Notes: generated by a model from the letters alone, not told the origin. A DNA stretch of 64,000 nt from an uncultured Flavobacteriaceae bacterium (GCA_943789305.1 CALSTP010000001.1:1319178-1383177), one strand, 5' to 3'; counted from the first letter of the stretch, positions 1 to 7,552 are shown. Program-made: numbers and translations.

Positions 1-259
1 TGCCTCCTGGGAAACTAATTTGACCTGAATGAACCCCGGGATAAACTGAACGCTGAATCAATACAAAATGAGTTTGGTTATCCGTACCTGGGTAAAATAA
101 AATCAAAACTGCTGATTTCTTCGCTTTATTTTTATCTAGTTTAAGATTAATCAATTCTTGAGCACGAAACATTGGAGACATTTTTTTTTGTGCTTCAATT
201 CCTGGTAAGGGTAAATCGATTACTTTTGACAGAAGTGATTCAAATTTGGTAAAAAGCAT
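1..259 (-). CDS. NUDIX hydrolase, CoA pyrophosphatase-like (N-terminal part)
   Basis: The gene starts with an ATG at 259 on the minus strand and runs off the left edge of the window, so only the first 86 residues are visible. Near the visible end the protein reads RSVYPGVHSGQISFPGG, which is the entry to a NUDIX box. The H-x-GQ-x-x-FPGG arrangement is typical of the NudL/YeaB group that hydrolyses coenzyme A to phosphopantetheine and 3',5'-ADP. The catalytic REXXEE part lies outside the window, so substrate assignment rests on this family signature alone. The divergent cyclophilin gene begins only 5 bp away, so the two promoters must lie inside each other's 5' coding ends. Confidence 0.75.
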   Translation of the reverse strand, partial: MLFTKFESLLSKVIDLPLPGIEAQKKMSPMFRAQELINLKLDKNKAKKSAVLILFYPGTDNQTHFVLIQRSVYPGVHSGQISFPGG

Positions 260-264
260 AAAAA

Positions 265-954
265 ATGAAAAAAATCCTTTTTATTGTTTTAATAATTTTT
301 TCAGTGGGGTGTAATGATGCTCCAAAGAAAATAAAAAGTATTGAAAAAAAAGTTGAACCTAAAAAGAAACTTTCTAAAAAGAAAATTCTTTTGGAAGAAC
401 CTACCCTTTTTTTGGATGAGAAAACAGCCATCCCATTTTTATTTGAATACCAACAAAAAAACAAAGAAAATAAGGTGAGAATTTCTACTACTTATGGAGA
501 TATTGATCTTATTCTTTTTGAAAACACCCCCTATCATCGGGCTAACTTCATTTACTTAACAAAGTTAGGATACTTCAATGATACCTTTTTCCACAGAGTT
601 GTTCCTGGTTTTGTAATCCAAGGGGGTAATTCTGATCATCCTAACACTTGGCTGAAAAGGAGAAGAATCGGAAGATATTTATTACCACAAGACAACGACA
701 AAGGTTACAAACACCATCGAGGTATACTATCAATTCCCAGTAGTGAAGAAAAGAATCCTCATAAACTAGCCTCTCCTTATGAATTTTTTATAGTACAACA
801 AAAGGGAGGAGCATACCATTTGGATCAGAACTTTACTCCTTTCGGAAAAGTAATCAAAGGGATGGATGTGGTTGATAAAATTTGCTCGCAACCTATTGAC
901 GGTAGAGAAAATCCAATAAGAAACATCAAAATGAATGTAACAATTCTTAATTAA
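265..954 (+). CDS. Cyclophilin-type peptidyl-prolyl isomerase lipoprotein
   Basis: The 229-residue product begins with a lipoprotein signal whose lipidated cysteine would be Cys16 (FSVGC). A Lys-rich linker follows up to about residue 70, and then a cyclophilin domain: the stretches FFHRVVPGFVIQGG and NFTPFGKVIKGMDVVDKI are family landmarks. It probably assists folding of proteins at the outer membrane or in the periplasm by isomerising X-Pro bonds. The usual bacterial motif GxLSMA is replaced by GILSIP, so catalytic efficiency cannot be judged from sequence. It is monocistronic, divergent from the NUDIX gene and followed by the oxyR promoter. It is one of three prolyl isomerases in this window. 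Confidence 0.85.
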   Translation: MKKILFIVLIIFSVGCNDAPKKIKSIEKKVEPKKKLSKKKILLEEPTLFLDEKTAIPFLFEYQQKNKENKVRISTTYGDIDLILFENTPYHRANFIYLTKLGYFNDTFFHRVVPGFVIQGGNSDHPNTWLKRRRIGRYLLPQDNDKGYKHHRGILSIPSSEEKNPHKLASPYEFFIVQQKGGAYHLDQNFTPFGKVIKGMDVVDKICSQPIDGRENPIRNIKMNVTILN

Positions 955-970
955 TATAAGATATTATTAT

Positions 971-978
971 TATATTTG
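971..978 (+). promoter_or_regulatory. -7 box of the oxyR promoter
   Basis: TATATTTG is an exact match to the Bacteroidota -7 consensus TAnnTTTG and lies 23 nt before the oxyR start codon. No good TTG is seen at the expected -33 position. Confidence 0.5.
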
Positions 979-1001
979 AAAAATAATAAATTTAACACAT
1001 A

Positions 1002-1931
1002 ATGACACTTACCCAACTCAAATACATGATCGCAGTAGCAGAGGCAGGTAATTTTACAGTAGCTGCCGAAAAATCATTTGTTACACAACCTACATTGAGT
1101 ATGCAAATCCAAAAACTAGAAGAAGAATTAGGAGTTAAAATATTCAATAGAACAAAAAAACCTATACGCTTAACTAAAGTTGGATCAGAAATTCTTATGC
1201 AGGCCCGTAAGATCATATCGGAGTCAAAACGAATGGAAGATGTTGTAGCTCAAGAAAAAGGCTTTATTGGAGGTGATTTTACACTTGGAATTATACCAAC
1301 CGTTATGCCAACATTGCTCCCTATGTTTTTAAATACATTCCTAAAAACTTATCCAAAAGTAAATTTAAAAATAGAGGAACTTACGACCGAGAGTATTATT
1401 GAAAGATTATCAGAAGGAAAACTGGATGCCGGAATAGCATCAACTCCTCTAAAACATGAAAACATAATTGAGCGTCCTTTATATTATGAACCTTTTGTAG
1501 CCTATATACCAGAAGGACATAGATTGTCCAAAAGTAAAAATATTAATGTTGATGATATTGAAAATGAAAATGTTCTTTTACTAGAAGACGGTCATTGCTT
1601 CAAAAACCAAGTATTGTCTTTGTGTTCTTTTTCAAAAAGTGGGCTCAATAAGCAATTCAATCTAAAAAGCGGAAGTTTTGAAACCCTTGTAAATTTAGCA
1701 AATGAAGGTCTAGGGATGTCCCTAATACCTTATTTAAATTCAGCAAATCTATCTGAAAAGAATTCTGAAAATGTAAGAAACTTCCCTGCACCCTCTCCTG
1801 CAAGAGAAATTAGTGTAATTTATCCAAAAAGTCAGCTAAAGCTTCAAATCATAGAGGCATTAAAAGAAAGTATAAGCGGAGTTGTTCGTGGTGCAATAAC
1901 CTTTGAAGATGTCAAGATAATCGTTCCTTAA
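1002..1931 (+). CDS. oxyR: Hydrogen-peroxide-responsive LysR regulator OxyR
   Basis: This 309-residue LysR-type regulator has an N-terminal winged helix-turn-helix (residues about 1-60, beginning MTLTQLKYMIAVAE) and a LysR substrate-binding domain. Residues 195-208 read EDGHCFKNQVLSLC. They place cysteines at exactly 199 and 208, the numbering of the redox pair in E. coli OxyR, which forms a disulfide on peroxide exposure and switches the regulator on. It should control catalase, Dps or peroxiredoxin genes, none of which is adjacent here. The 3' end overlaps the convergent small ORF by 4 bp. The start is supported by a -7 box 23 nt upstream. Confidence 0.93.
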   Translation: MTLTQLKYMIAVAEAGNFTVAAEKSFVTQPTLSMQIQKLEEELGVKIFNRTKKPIRLTKVGSEILMQARKIISESKRMEDVVAQEKGFIGGDFTLGIIPTVMPTLLPMFLNTFLKTYPKVNLKIEELTTESIIERLSEGKLDAGIASTPLKHENIIERPLYYEPFVAYIPEGHRLSKSKNINVDDIENENVLLLEDGHCFKNQVLSLCSFSKSGLNKQFNLKSGSFETLVNLANEGLGMSLIPYLNSANLSEKNSENVRNFPAPSPAREISVIYPKSQLKLQIIEALKESISGVVRGAITFEDVKIIVP

Positions 1932-2110
1932 AACGACATTGTAGACTGAAGATGAGGGTACTGAGCCACAAAAATTCGGCACCAGTTCTGTAATTTTTCA
2001 AGATCTTCAACATCAAGAACCCTTGTTGCCTTACAATACTCTTTAAAAAATAAACTCGAGTCGAAACTCACTTTTTTTAAAACAAGAATACAATATTGAT
2101 ATTTACTCAT
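1928..2110 (-). CDS. Small conserved-looking protein of unknown function
   Basis: This 60-residue ORF (starts MSKYQYCILVLKKVSFD) is convergent with oxyR and overlaps its stop by 4 bp. It has no signal peptide or membrane segment. The pattern of an N-terminal beta-like strand followed by SSLFFKEYCKA and a helical LEKLQNWC segment resembles small uncharacterised proteins I recall from flavobacteria, but I cannot confirm that by search. The length, ATG start and otherwise unexplained space favour a real gene. There is no recognisable promoter box upstream. Its function is unknown. Confidence 0.5.
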   Translation of the reverse strand: MSKYQYCILVLKKVSFDSSLFFKEYCKATRVLDVEDLEKLQNWCRIFVAQYPHLQSTMSF

Positions 2111-2187
2111 TTTTAATACTTTGATTCGAATTTAATTTAGAATTGTTTGAAAATGTGTTTAAAAAATGTTAAAATCACTAGTAGGTA

Positions 2188-2219
2188 TTGCATGATACTA
2201 TTTAAAAGATATATATTTG
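2188..2219 (+). promoter_or_regulatory. Promoter of the padR-pspC operon
   Basis: A TTG at 2188-2190 is separated by 21 nt from TATATTTG at 2212-2219, matching the Bacteroidota -33/-7 arrangement. The first gene, padR, starts 55 nt further on. Short inverted arms (TAGTA at 2179-2183, TACTA at 2196-2200) flank the -33 region and could belong to a PadR operator, but they are weak. Confidence 0.55.
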
Positions 2220-2250
2220 CATAATAAACTACTAAACCAAACTCAAACCC

Positions 2251-2277
2251 ATGAATGATAAACATAAAAAAATATGA
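2251..2277 (+). other. Possible 8-codon leader ORF coupled to padR
   Basis: An ATG at 2251 opens an 8-residue ORF (MNDKHKKI) whose TGA stop overlaps the padR ATG as ATGA. This geometry would allow translational coupling, but such a short ORF can easily arise by chance. Confidence 0.2.
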
Positions 2278-2603
2278 AAATTGAAAACACCAAAGCTCAA
2301 ATGCGAAAAGGTATTTTAGAATTTTGCATCCTCAAAATACTCAGCACCAAAGACAAATATTCTTTCGAAATAATAGAGACATTAAAAAAGTCAAAGTTGC
2401 TCGTTGTCGAAGGAACACTATACCCACTTCTTACAAGACTAAAGAATGGAGGTCTATTGGAATACCGATGGGAAGAATCCTCTTATGGTCCCCCGAGAAA
2501 ATATTATTCAATAACAGAAGATGGAAAACAATTCCTAAAAGAACTTCACTCGTCTTGGAGTGATCTGAACAAAGCAGTTACATCACTAATCAAAAAATCT
2601 TAA
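2274..2603 (+). CDS. PadR-family transcriptional regulator
   Basis: This 109-residue protein is a compact PadR winged helix protein. Its N-terminus (AQMRKGILEFCILKIL), the VVEGTLYPLLTRL recognition region and the wing with PPRKYYSITEDG are the classical family landmarks. PadR proteins usually repress their own operon and a neighbouring stress or export gene. Here the stop codon is 3 bp before a PspC-domain gene, a pairing common in Bacteroidota, so it very likely controls that gene and itself. The inducing signal is unknown. It is short-form PadR, without the extended C-terminal dimerisation domain. Confidence 0.9.
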   Translation: MKIENTKAQMRKGILEFCILKILSTKDKYSFEIIETLKKSKLLVVEGTLYPLLTRLKNGGLLEYRWEESSYGPPRKYYSITEDGKQFLKELHSSWSDLNKAVTSLIKKS

Positions 2604-2606
2604 ATC

Positions 2607-4274
2607 ATGAATACCACCGTAACAATTCATCTCGCACACATTCTATTTCATATAGATAGTGACGCTTATGACCTTTTAAAAAAATATTTAGATAAACTAG
2701 AGAAAAGCTTTTCTAAAACAGAAGGAAAACAAGAAATTCTAGAGGACATTGAAGTAAGAATCGCCGAATTATTCTCACAATACTCAAATCAAGAAGGATA
2801 TGTTATTTCGGAACAAAATGTAAAAGATGTTATTGAAACTCTGGGATCTCCAGAAGACATCGCTGATGAAGATTTTGTTGAAGAAAACACGAAGTCAGAA
2901 TCGCAAAAGAAACTTTATCGAGATTCAGAGAATAGAATCATTGGTGGAGTTGCAAGCGGGCTTGGACATTTTTTTGGAATTGAACGAGTTTGGATTCGTT
3001 TAATCATAATACTTCTCATCCTCTCATCTGTTGGGGGAATCATATTCATATACATCTTGCTTTGGGCATTAATACCTGAAGCAACTACTACAGCAGAAAA
3101 ATTAAGAATGAAAGGCGAGCCTGTCAACATCTCCAACATCGAAAAAAAAATCAAAGAAGGACTTGAAGGTGTAACCAACAAAGTAAAAAATGCAGACTAT
3201 TCTAAAACAGTTGATTCCTTAAAAAAAAACTCCGCAAAGCTTTCAGAAGTACTTGAAAAGATAGCTCAGGTATTAATAAAGATTTTTACTAAAACTATTG
3301 GTTTTTTTATGATATTCATTTCAAGTATCGTTATGATTTGCTTAATATTTAGCTTAGCAATATTCGGTTTTATAAGCTCAATTGAGCTCCCGCATGAACT
3401 TTTATTTTTGTCGACGAATTCTAGCATACCGATGTGGGCATTCTCCATATTGACATTAATAGGAGTAGGTATTCCCTTCGTCTTTATTTTTACTCTTGGA
3501 CTTAGAATGCTTACCTCAAAACGTAAATTAATGAGTAACACAACCAAATACACTTTAAGTATTATTTGGATGACTACACTTCTAATCATATCATTTACAG
3601 TAGCTAATGAATTCAGGTCAAAAGCATTCACCGCAAAGAATTCTAACACTGAGCGAATTGACATCAAACTTGAAGATACGCTAAAGATAAGAATGAATAG
3701 AGTTGAATATGATAATGAGATTTTAGTTTTCAATTCAACTCATTTAATCTACAATGATCAAGATGAGTTAAAACTACTTAATGATGACCTTCGGCTAAAC
3801 ATTTCTGAAAGTCCTAATCAAACAACAGAGTTAAAAATAGAAAGAGAAGCTAAAGGCTTCAGTCAAAAGAAAGCAAGGAGTAATGTCGATAAAATCGATT
3901 ACCATTATGAATACTTTAATAAAAATCTATTATTGAATGATAAATGGGTTACTTCGGTATCAGAAAGTAAAAATGAACAAAAAGTAAAATTGAATTTGAC
4001 AGTTTCTAATGGACAATATATCTGTATAGAATATGAATTTGGACCCTACATGCAAAGGAGAATAAAAAATGATCAAAATTATTCCAGAAAAAAAATTGCT
4101 GGACATTTATGGAAAATGGATAATGGAGTGTTAATTTGTCAAGACTGTATTGTTGGAAATAAAAAAACGGTGAATGACGATGAACAATTTAAAATTAAAG
4201 TATCAAATAAGGAATCTAACTTTGAGTTAAACATCAGCGAGGAAGGAATTGAAATCAATAATGTGGAAAATTAA
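2607..4274 (+). CDS. PspC-domain membrane protein
   Basis: The 555-residue product has a cytoplasmic N-terminal segment of about 100 residues (starts MNTTVTIHLAHILFHID, with a conserved-looking helix DIEVRIAELF). A PspC domain with its transmembrane helix follows at about residues 110-170 (RIIGGVASGLGHFFG, then a hydrophobic run ending ALIPEA). Three further hydrophobic segments lie at about 230-330 and a hydrophilic C-terminal domain of about 220 residues follows, probably outside the membrane. PspC proteins take part in envelope-stress sensing with phage-shock systems. In Bacteroidota they often follow padR, as here. The C-terminal half is not recognised. No head-GIN adhesin gene follows, unlike some homologous operons. 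Confidence 0.8.
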   Translation: MNTTVTIHLAHILFHIDSDAYDLLKKYLDKLEKSFSKTEGKQEILEDIEVRIAELFSQYSNQEGYVISEQNVKDVIETLGSPEDIADEDFVEENTKSESQKKLYRDSENRIIGGVASGLGHFFGIERVWIRLIIILLILSSVGGIIFIYILLWALIPEATTTAEKLRMKGEPVNISNIEKKIKEGLEGVTNKVKNADYSKTVDSLKKNSAKLSEVLEKIAQVLIKIFTKTIGFFMIFISSIVMICLIFSLAIFGFISSIELPHELLFLSTNSSIPMWAFSILTLIGVGIPFVFIFTLGLRMLTSKRKLMSNTTKYTLSIIWMTTLLIISFTVANEFRSKAFTAKNSNTERIDIKLEDTLKIRMNRVEYDNEILVFNSTHLIYNDQDELKLLNDDLRLNISESPNQTTELKIEREAKGFSQKKARSNVDKIDYHYEYFNKNLLLNDKWVTSVSESKNEQKVKLNLTVSNGQYICIEYEFGPYMQRRIKNDQNYSRKKIAGHLWKMDNGVLICQDCIVGNKKTVNDDEQFKIKVSNKESNFELNISEEGIEINNVEN

Positions 4275-4290
4275 ATTATTCAAAACCAAA

Positions 4291-4320
4291 GGGTTAAGAA
4301 CCCACTAAAAAATGGGTTTA
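4291..4320 (+). terminator. Possible terminator or switch hairpin after pspC
   Basis: GGGTT (4291-4295) can pair with AACCC (4299-4303), while AACCCA (4299-4304) can instead pair with TGGGTT (4313-4318). The second hairpin is followed only by TTTATAT, so it would be a weak intrinsic terminator. Confidence 0.35.
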
Positions 4321-4337
4321 TATGATTGAGTAAAAGC

Positions 4338-4367
4338 TTGTCAGAAAGCGGATAAATACTATATTTG
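4338..4367 (+). promoter_or_regulatory. Promoter of the tRNA-Pro pair
   Basis: TTG at 4338-4340 and TATATTTG at 4360-4367 are separated by 19 nt, the textbook Bacteroidota -33/-7 arrangement. The first tRNA starts 15 nt downstream. Confidence 0.65.
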
Positions 4368-4381
4368 CATACCTAATTTTT

Positions 4382-4456
4382 CGGGGTGTAGCGTAGCCCG
4401 GTCATCGCGCCTGCTTTGGGAGCAGGAGGTCGCAGGTTCGAATCCTGCCACCCCGA
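4382..4456 (+). tRNA. tRNA-Pro (anticodon TGG)
   Basis: A complete cloverleaf can be drawn. The acceptor CGGGGTG pairs with CACCCCG and the D-arm starts GCGTAGCC. The anticodon stem CCTGC/GCAGG encloses the loop TTTGGGA with anticodon TGG at 4417-4419, and the T-arm is GCAGG-TTCGAAT-CCTGC. The discriminator is A4456 and no CCA is encoded, so the CCA-adding enzyme encoded at about 50 kb would be needed. Confidence 0.97.
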
Positions 4457-4494
4457 CAATAAAGTGTGTTTATGAGCCTTTAATGCACTAAATA

Positions 4495-4568
4495 CGGGAT
4501 GTGGCGCAGCCTGGTAGCGCACACGCCTGGGGGGCGTGGGGTCGCAGGTTCAAATCCTGTCATCCCGA
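4495..4568 (+). tRNA. tRNA-Pro (anticodon GGG)
   Basis: The acceptor CGGGATG pairs with CATCCCG. The anticodon stem CACGC/GCGTG encloses CTGGGGG, giving anticodon GGG at 4529-4531, and the T-arm is GCAGG-TTCAAAT-CCTGT. CCA is not encoded. It lies 38 nt after the other tRNA-Pro and is probably co-transcribed with it. Together the two decode all CCN codons. Confidence 0.96.
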
Positions 4569-4595
4569 CTAAATTACATTCTAATGTTTTTGTTG

Positions 4596-4620
4596 AGAGG
4601 AACTTATGTTCCTCTTTTTC
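4596..4620 (+). terminator. Rho-independent terminator of the tRNA operon
   Basis: A perfect 8-bp stem, AGAGGAAC (4596-4603) with GTTCCTCT (4608-4615), has a TTAT loop and is followed by TTTTC. It lies 27 nt after the second tRNA. Confidence 0.85.
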
Positions 4621-4826
4621 ATCGAGACATGTCCGGAAAAATATAATCCTTGCTGTTAAAATTCATACTCAAATTGAAAAATTGAATGAGAAAGAAAATA
4701 TAAAACTCATTGGATTTTGTTTTCATCAAATTATCCTTTTTTTAAAATTATATTGATTTCAATTTTTCAACCTACTCATCTTGTAAATCTTGCTTTTATT
4801 TGTATTTTTAATATTAAATCATCACA
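4621..4826. other. Non-coding spacer with a 13-bp inverted repeat
   Basis: I see no gene in this stretch. It contains a perfect 13-bp inverted repeat, TTGAAAAATTGAA at 4674-4686 and its complement TTCAATTTTTCAA at 4758-4770, with a 71-nt loop. The last 50 nt are very T-rich and should hold the promoter of the dehydrogenase gene, although no exact TAnnTTTG box is present. Confidence 0.4.
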
Positions 4827-5957
4827 ATGAAAAAATTACGTCCCTTAAGCCTCATTTGTTTTTTATTTTTTTTAACAAGTTGTGCTCAGTATCATGGTCC
4901 AGAAATTCAAAACGAGCAAAGCCCCAAGTATATTGCTAAACCTATCATAGAGGGCATCGACATCCCCTGGGGTATGGATTTCATTTCCCAAGATGAAATG
5001 TTAGTAACCGAAAAATCAGGTATTCTTTACAGGGTTTCTGATGGAAATAAAACTGAGGTTTCTGGCCTTCCAGAAGTTTATGTACGGGGCCAAGGCGGTC
5101 TTTTGGATGTTGCAATTGCTCCTTCTTTCGAAACATCAAAACTGGTCTTTTTTACCACAAGTTCAACAGATGGAGAGGGTCCTGGTGGGCATACTGCCTT
5201 ATACTCTGCTCAATTGAAAGGTGATACACTCGTAAATTTAAAACAATTGTATAAGGGAGAGGAAAACTCCAAAAAAGGGCAGCATTGGGGATCTCGAATA
5301 GCTTTCGATAATAATGGGTTTATATATTTTTCTATTGGAGATCGTGGAAATAGAGAAGTTAATCCGCAAGATATCACACGAGATGGTGGTAAAATTTACA
5401 GGCTCAACCAAGATGGAAGCATTCCAACGAGTAACCCTTTTTTTAATGAAAAAGAAAGTAAAAAAGCAATCTATTCTTACGGTCATCGAAATCCTCAAGG
5501 AATGTCAAAACATCCTGAAACCGGGGCAATTTGGATACATGAACATGGTCCCCGAGGTGGAGATGAAATTAATATTATTGGTGCAGGTAAAAACTACGGA
5601 TGGCCCAAAATAACCTATGGAATTAATTATAGTGGAACCCCAATAACCAATGATCAAGATCTACCGGGTCTTGAACAGCCATTCTATTATTGGATTCCTT
5701 CGATTGCTCCATCAGGCATGGCATTTGTAAGTTCTGATAATTATCCCAAATGGAAAGATAATCTCTTAGTAGGTTCATTAAAATTTGAATATCTTGAGCT
5801 TCTGGTTATTGAAAACAATAAGGTTAAAGAACGACATAAGGTTTTGGAAGGAATTGGTCGAATACGCAATGTAAAACAAGGTCCCGATGGTTTAATTTAC
5901 ATTGGTGTTGAAGGGAAAGGTATTTTAAAAATAATTCCAAAAACACCGTTGAATTAA
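4827..5957 (+). CDS. PQQ-dependent sugar dehydrogenase lipoprotein
   Basis: The 376-residue protein starts with a lipoprotein signal (lipobox LTSC, Cys19). It then has the six-bladed propeller of soluble aldose or glucose/sorbosone dehydrogenases: IDIPWGMDFI, GQGGLLDVAIAP, SIGDRGNRE, YSYGHRNPQG and HEHGPRGGDEIN are family landmarks. The first His of GHRNPQG and the HGPRGGDE loop line the PQQ and calcium site in characterised homologues. It would oxidise sugars in the periplasm and pass electrons on. The next gene, 8 bp downstream, encodes a small cytochrome c, a plausible acceptor. No PQQ biosynthesis genes are in the window, so cofactor may come from elsewhere. The exact sugar is unknown. 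Confidence 0.85.
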   Translation: MKKLRPLSLICFLFFLTSCAQYHGPEIQNEQSPKYIAKPIIEGIDIPWGMDFISQDEMLVTEKSGILYRVSDGNKTEVSGLPEVYVRGQGGLLDVAIAPSFETSKLVFFTTSSTDGEGPGGHTALYSAQLKGDTLVNLKQLYKGEENSKKGQHWGSRIAFDNNGFIYFSIGDRGNREVNPQDITRDGGKIYRLNQDGSIPTSNPFFNEKESKKAIYSYGHRNPQGMSKHPETGAIWIHEHGPRGGDEINIIGAGKNYGWPKITYGINYSGTPITNDQDLPGLEQPFYYWIPSIAPSGMAFVSSDNYPKWKDNLLVGSLKFEYLELLVIENNKVKERHKVLEGIGRIRNVKQGPDGLIYIGVEGKGILKIIPKTPLN

Positions 5958-5965
5958 TTTTTAAT

Positions 5966-6370
5966 ATGAAGCATCTGTTTTACATCTATTGCTTAAGTAT
6001 ATTTGGGTTTATAACTTATATGACCCCACAAAAAACTTTAGAAAAAAGTATTTCTGATGGTAAAGAAGTATATCAAGATTTTTGTACTCAATGTCATTTA
6101 GATAATGGAAAAGGAGTATCGGGAACTTTTCCTCCTCTGGCAAAGTCAGATTATCTCCAAAACAATATCGAAGCCAGTATACGTGGAATCAAATATGGTC
6201 AACGAGGTAAGATAACGGTAAACGGAATAGAATACGATGGAATAATGTCAATGCAAGGTCTTGATGATGAGGAGGTCGCTGATGTTATGAATTACATTTT
6301 AAACAGTTGGGGTAATAAAGCTAAAGAACAAATAAGTATTACTCAGGTAACCGAGGTGCAAAAAAAATAA
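5966..6370 (+). CDS. Class I cytochrome c
   Basis: The 134-residue protein has an N-terminal hydrophobic export segment (residues about 3-19) and a single heme c motif, Cys40-Thr-Gln-Cys43-His44. The likely distal ligand is one of the methionines in DGIMSMQGL (Met94 or Met96), followed by a C-terminal helix EEVADVMNYIL typical of class I cytochromes. It starts 8 bp after the PQQ-type dehydrogenase gene and should be its electron acceptor. Many Bacteroidota carry the same two domains fused in one protein, which supports the pairing. It is probably soluble in the periplasm or anchored by an uncleaved signal. Confidence 0.88.
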   Translation: MKHLFYIYCLSIFGFITYMTPQKTLEKSISDGKEVYQDFCTQCHLDNGKGVSGTFPPLAKSDYLQNNIEASIRGIKYGQRGKITVNGIEYDGIMSMQGLDDEEVADVMNYILNSWGNKAKEQISITQVTEVQKK

Positions 6371-6372
6371 AT

Positions 6373-6702
6373 ATGCCTTTGAAAGACTATTTTAATTTCC
6401 TGAAAAAGAAAAATAAAACCTATACATTGTCTTATATTGCTATTGCATTTTTATTCATTGTTTGGATTCTTTTTCTAGATGCAAACTCTTGGATAACCCA
6501 TAGGGAATTGAATTTGGAAATTGAAAAATTAGAACATCAAAAGGAAAAACTAAAAACAGCAATTGATCGAGATCAAAAAATGATTAATCAACTTGAAAAC
6601 ATTGATAGCCTTGAGCGATTTGCAAGAGAATATTATGGGCATAAAAAAGAAAATGAAGAAATTTTTCTAATCGACACCTCTTCAATTAATAAAAAAAAAT
6701 AA
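6373..6702 (+). CDS. FtsB/DivIC-like septum formation initiator
   Basis: The 109-residue protein has a short basic cytoplasmic tail, one transmembrane helix at about 23-36, a Lys/Glu-rich coiled coil at about 45-80 and the terminal motif SLERFAREYYGHKKENEEIF, which is typical of the septum formation initiator family. FtsB/DivIC forms a trimeric complex with FtsL and FtsQ (DivIB) at the division septum. It starts 2 bp after the cytochrome gene, which is probably just operon packing, and is followed after 77 bp by parA. Confidence 0.85.
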   Translation: MPLKDYFNFLKKKNKTYTLSYIAIAFLFIVWILFLDANSWITHRELNLEIEKLEHQKEKLKTAIDRDQKMINQLENIDSLERFAREYYGHKKENEEIFLIDTSSINKKK

Positions 6703-6779
6703 AAGTAAAATTTTGACTTAAAAATTTACTTTCAGATGGTGATAAATAATTGTATTTTTAAACTCTTAATTAGTCAATA

Positions 6780-7550
6780 ATGAGTAAAGTCATAGCAATA
6801 GCAAATCAGAAAGGTGGAGTTGGTAAAACGACCACATCTGTCAATATTGCTGCAGCACTGGGTGTGCTAGAAAAAAGAGTACTTTTAATTGATGCCGATC
6901 CGCAAGCTAATGCAACCTCAGGTATAGGTGTAGATGTTGAAAAGCAAAAAAAAGGCACCTATGAACTACTAGAACACACTGTTAAAGTTGAAGAAACGAT
7001 TGTTAAAACTGAATCCCCAAATCTGGATTTAATACCCTCTCATATCGATTTAGTTGCTATTGAAATTGAATTAGTAGATAAACATGAGCGAGAATATATG
7101 TTACGTAAAGCAATTGAGAGCGTAAAAGATCAATACGATTATATTTTTATAGATTGTGCTCCATCATTAGGCTTGATTACCTTGAATGCACTTTCTGCTG
7201 CTGACTCCGTATTGATTCCCATTCAATGTGAATATTTTGCATTAGAAGGTTTAGGCAAACTTTTAAACACAATAAAAAGTGTTCAAAAAATTCACAATAA
7301 AAATCTAGATATTGAGGGTTTATTGTTAACAATGTATGATTCTCGTCTTCGTCTTTCTAATCAAGTGGTAGAGGAAGTTAAAAAACATTTTGGGAAAATG
7401 GTTTTCAAAACAATAATTCAACGAAACATAAGGCTCAGTGAAGCACCTAGTTTTGGAAAAAATATTATTCAATATGACGCAACCAGTAAAGGAGCTCAGA
7501 ATTACCTTAGTTTAGCTCAAGAAGTACTCAAAAAAAATAAAGGAAAATAA
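6780..7550 (+). CDS. parA: Chromosome partitioning ATPase ParA (Soj)
   Basis: The 256-residue protein has a deviant Walker A motif KGGVGKTT at residues 11-18, a Walker A' DADPQAN region and a Walker B DCAPS. It lacks the N-terminal helix-turn-helix of plasmid type Ia ParA proteins, so it is a chromosomal Soj-type protein. It binds DNA nonspecifically as an ATP dimer and, with ParB at parS, segregates the replication origin. parB follows after 2 bp. No obvious parS palindrome was seen close by. The upstream 77 bp hold only a near-match -7 box (TATTTTTA at 6753-6760). Confidence 0.96.
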   Translation: MSKVIAIANQKGGVGKTTTSVNIAAALGVLEKRVLLIDADPQANATSGIGVDVEKQKKGTYELLEHTVKVEETIVKTESPNLDLIPSHIDLVAIEIELVDKHEREYMLRKAIESVKDQYDYIFIDCAPSLGLITLNALSAADSVLIPIQCEYFALEGLGKLLNTIKSVQKIHNKNLDIEGLLLTMYDSRLRLSNQVVEEVKKHFGKMVFKTIIQRNIRLSEAPSFGKNIIQYDATSKGAQNYLSLAQEVLKKNKGK

Positions 7551-7552
7551 AA

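Noticed and set aside
2111-2273. A 24-codon ORF (starting MCLKNVKIT) in the padR upstream region
   Set aside because: It runs through the promoter boxes and has no supporting features.
4499-4756. An 85-codon ORF beginning inside the second tRNA-Pro
   Set aside because: It starts within the tRNA and crosses the strong terminator at 4596-4620; it is a chance frame.
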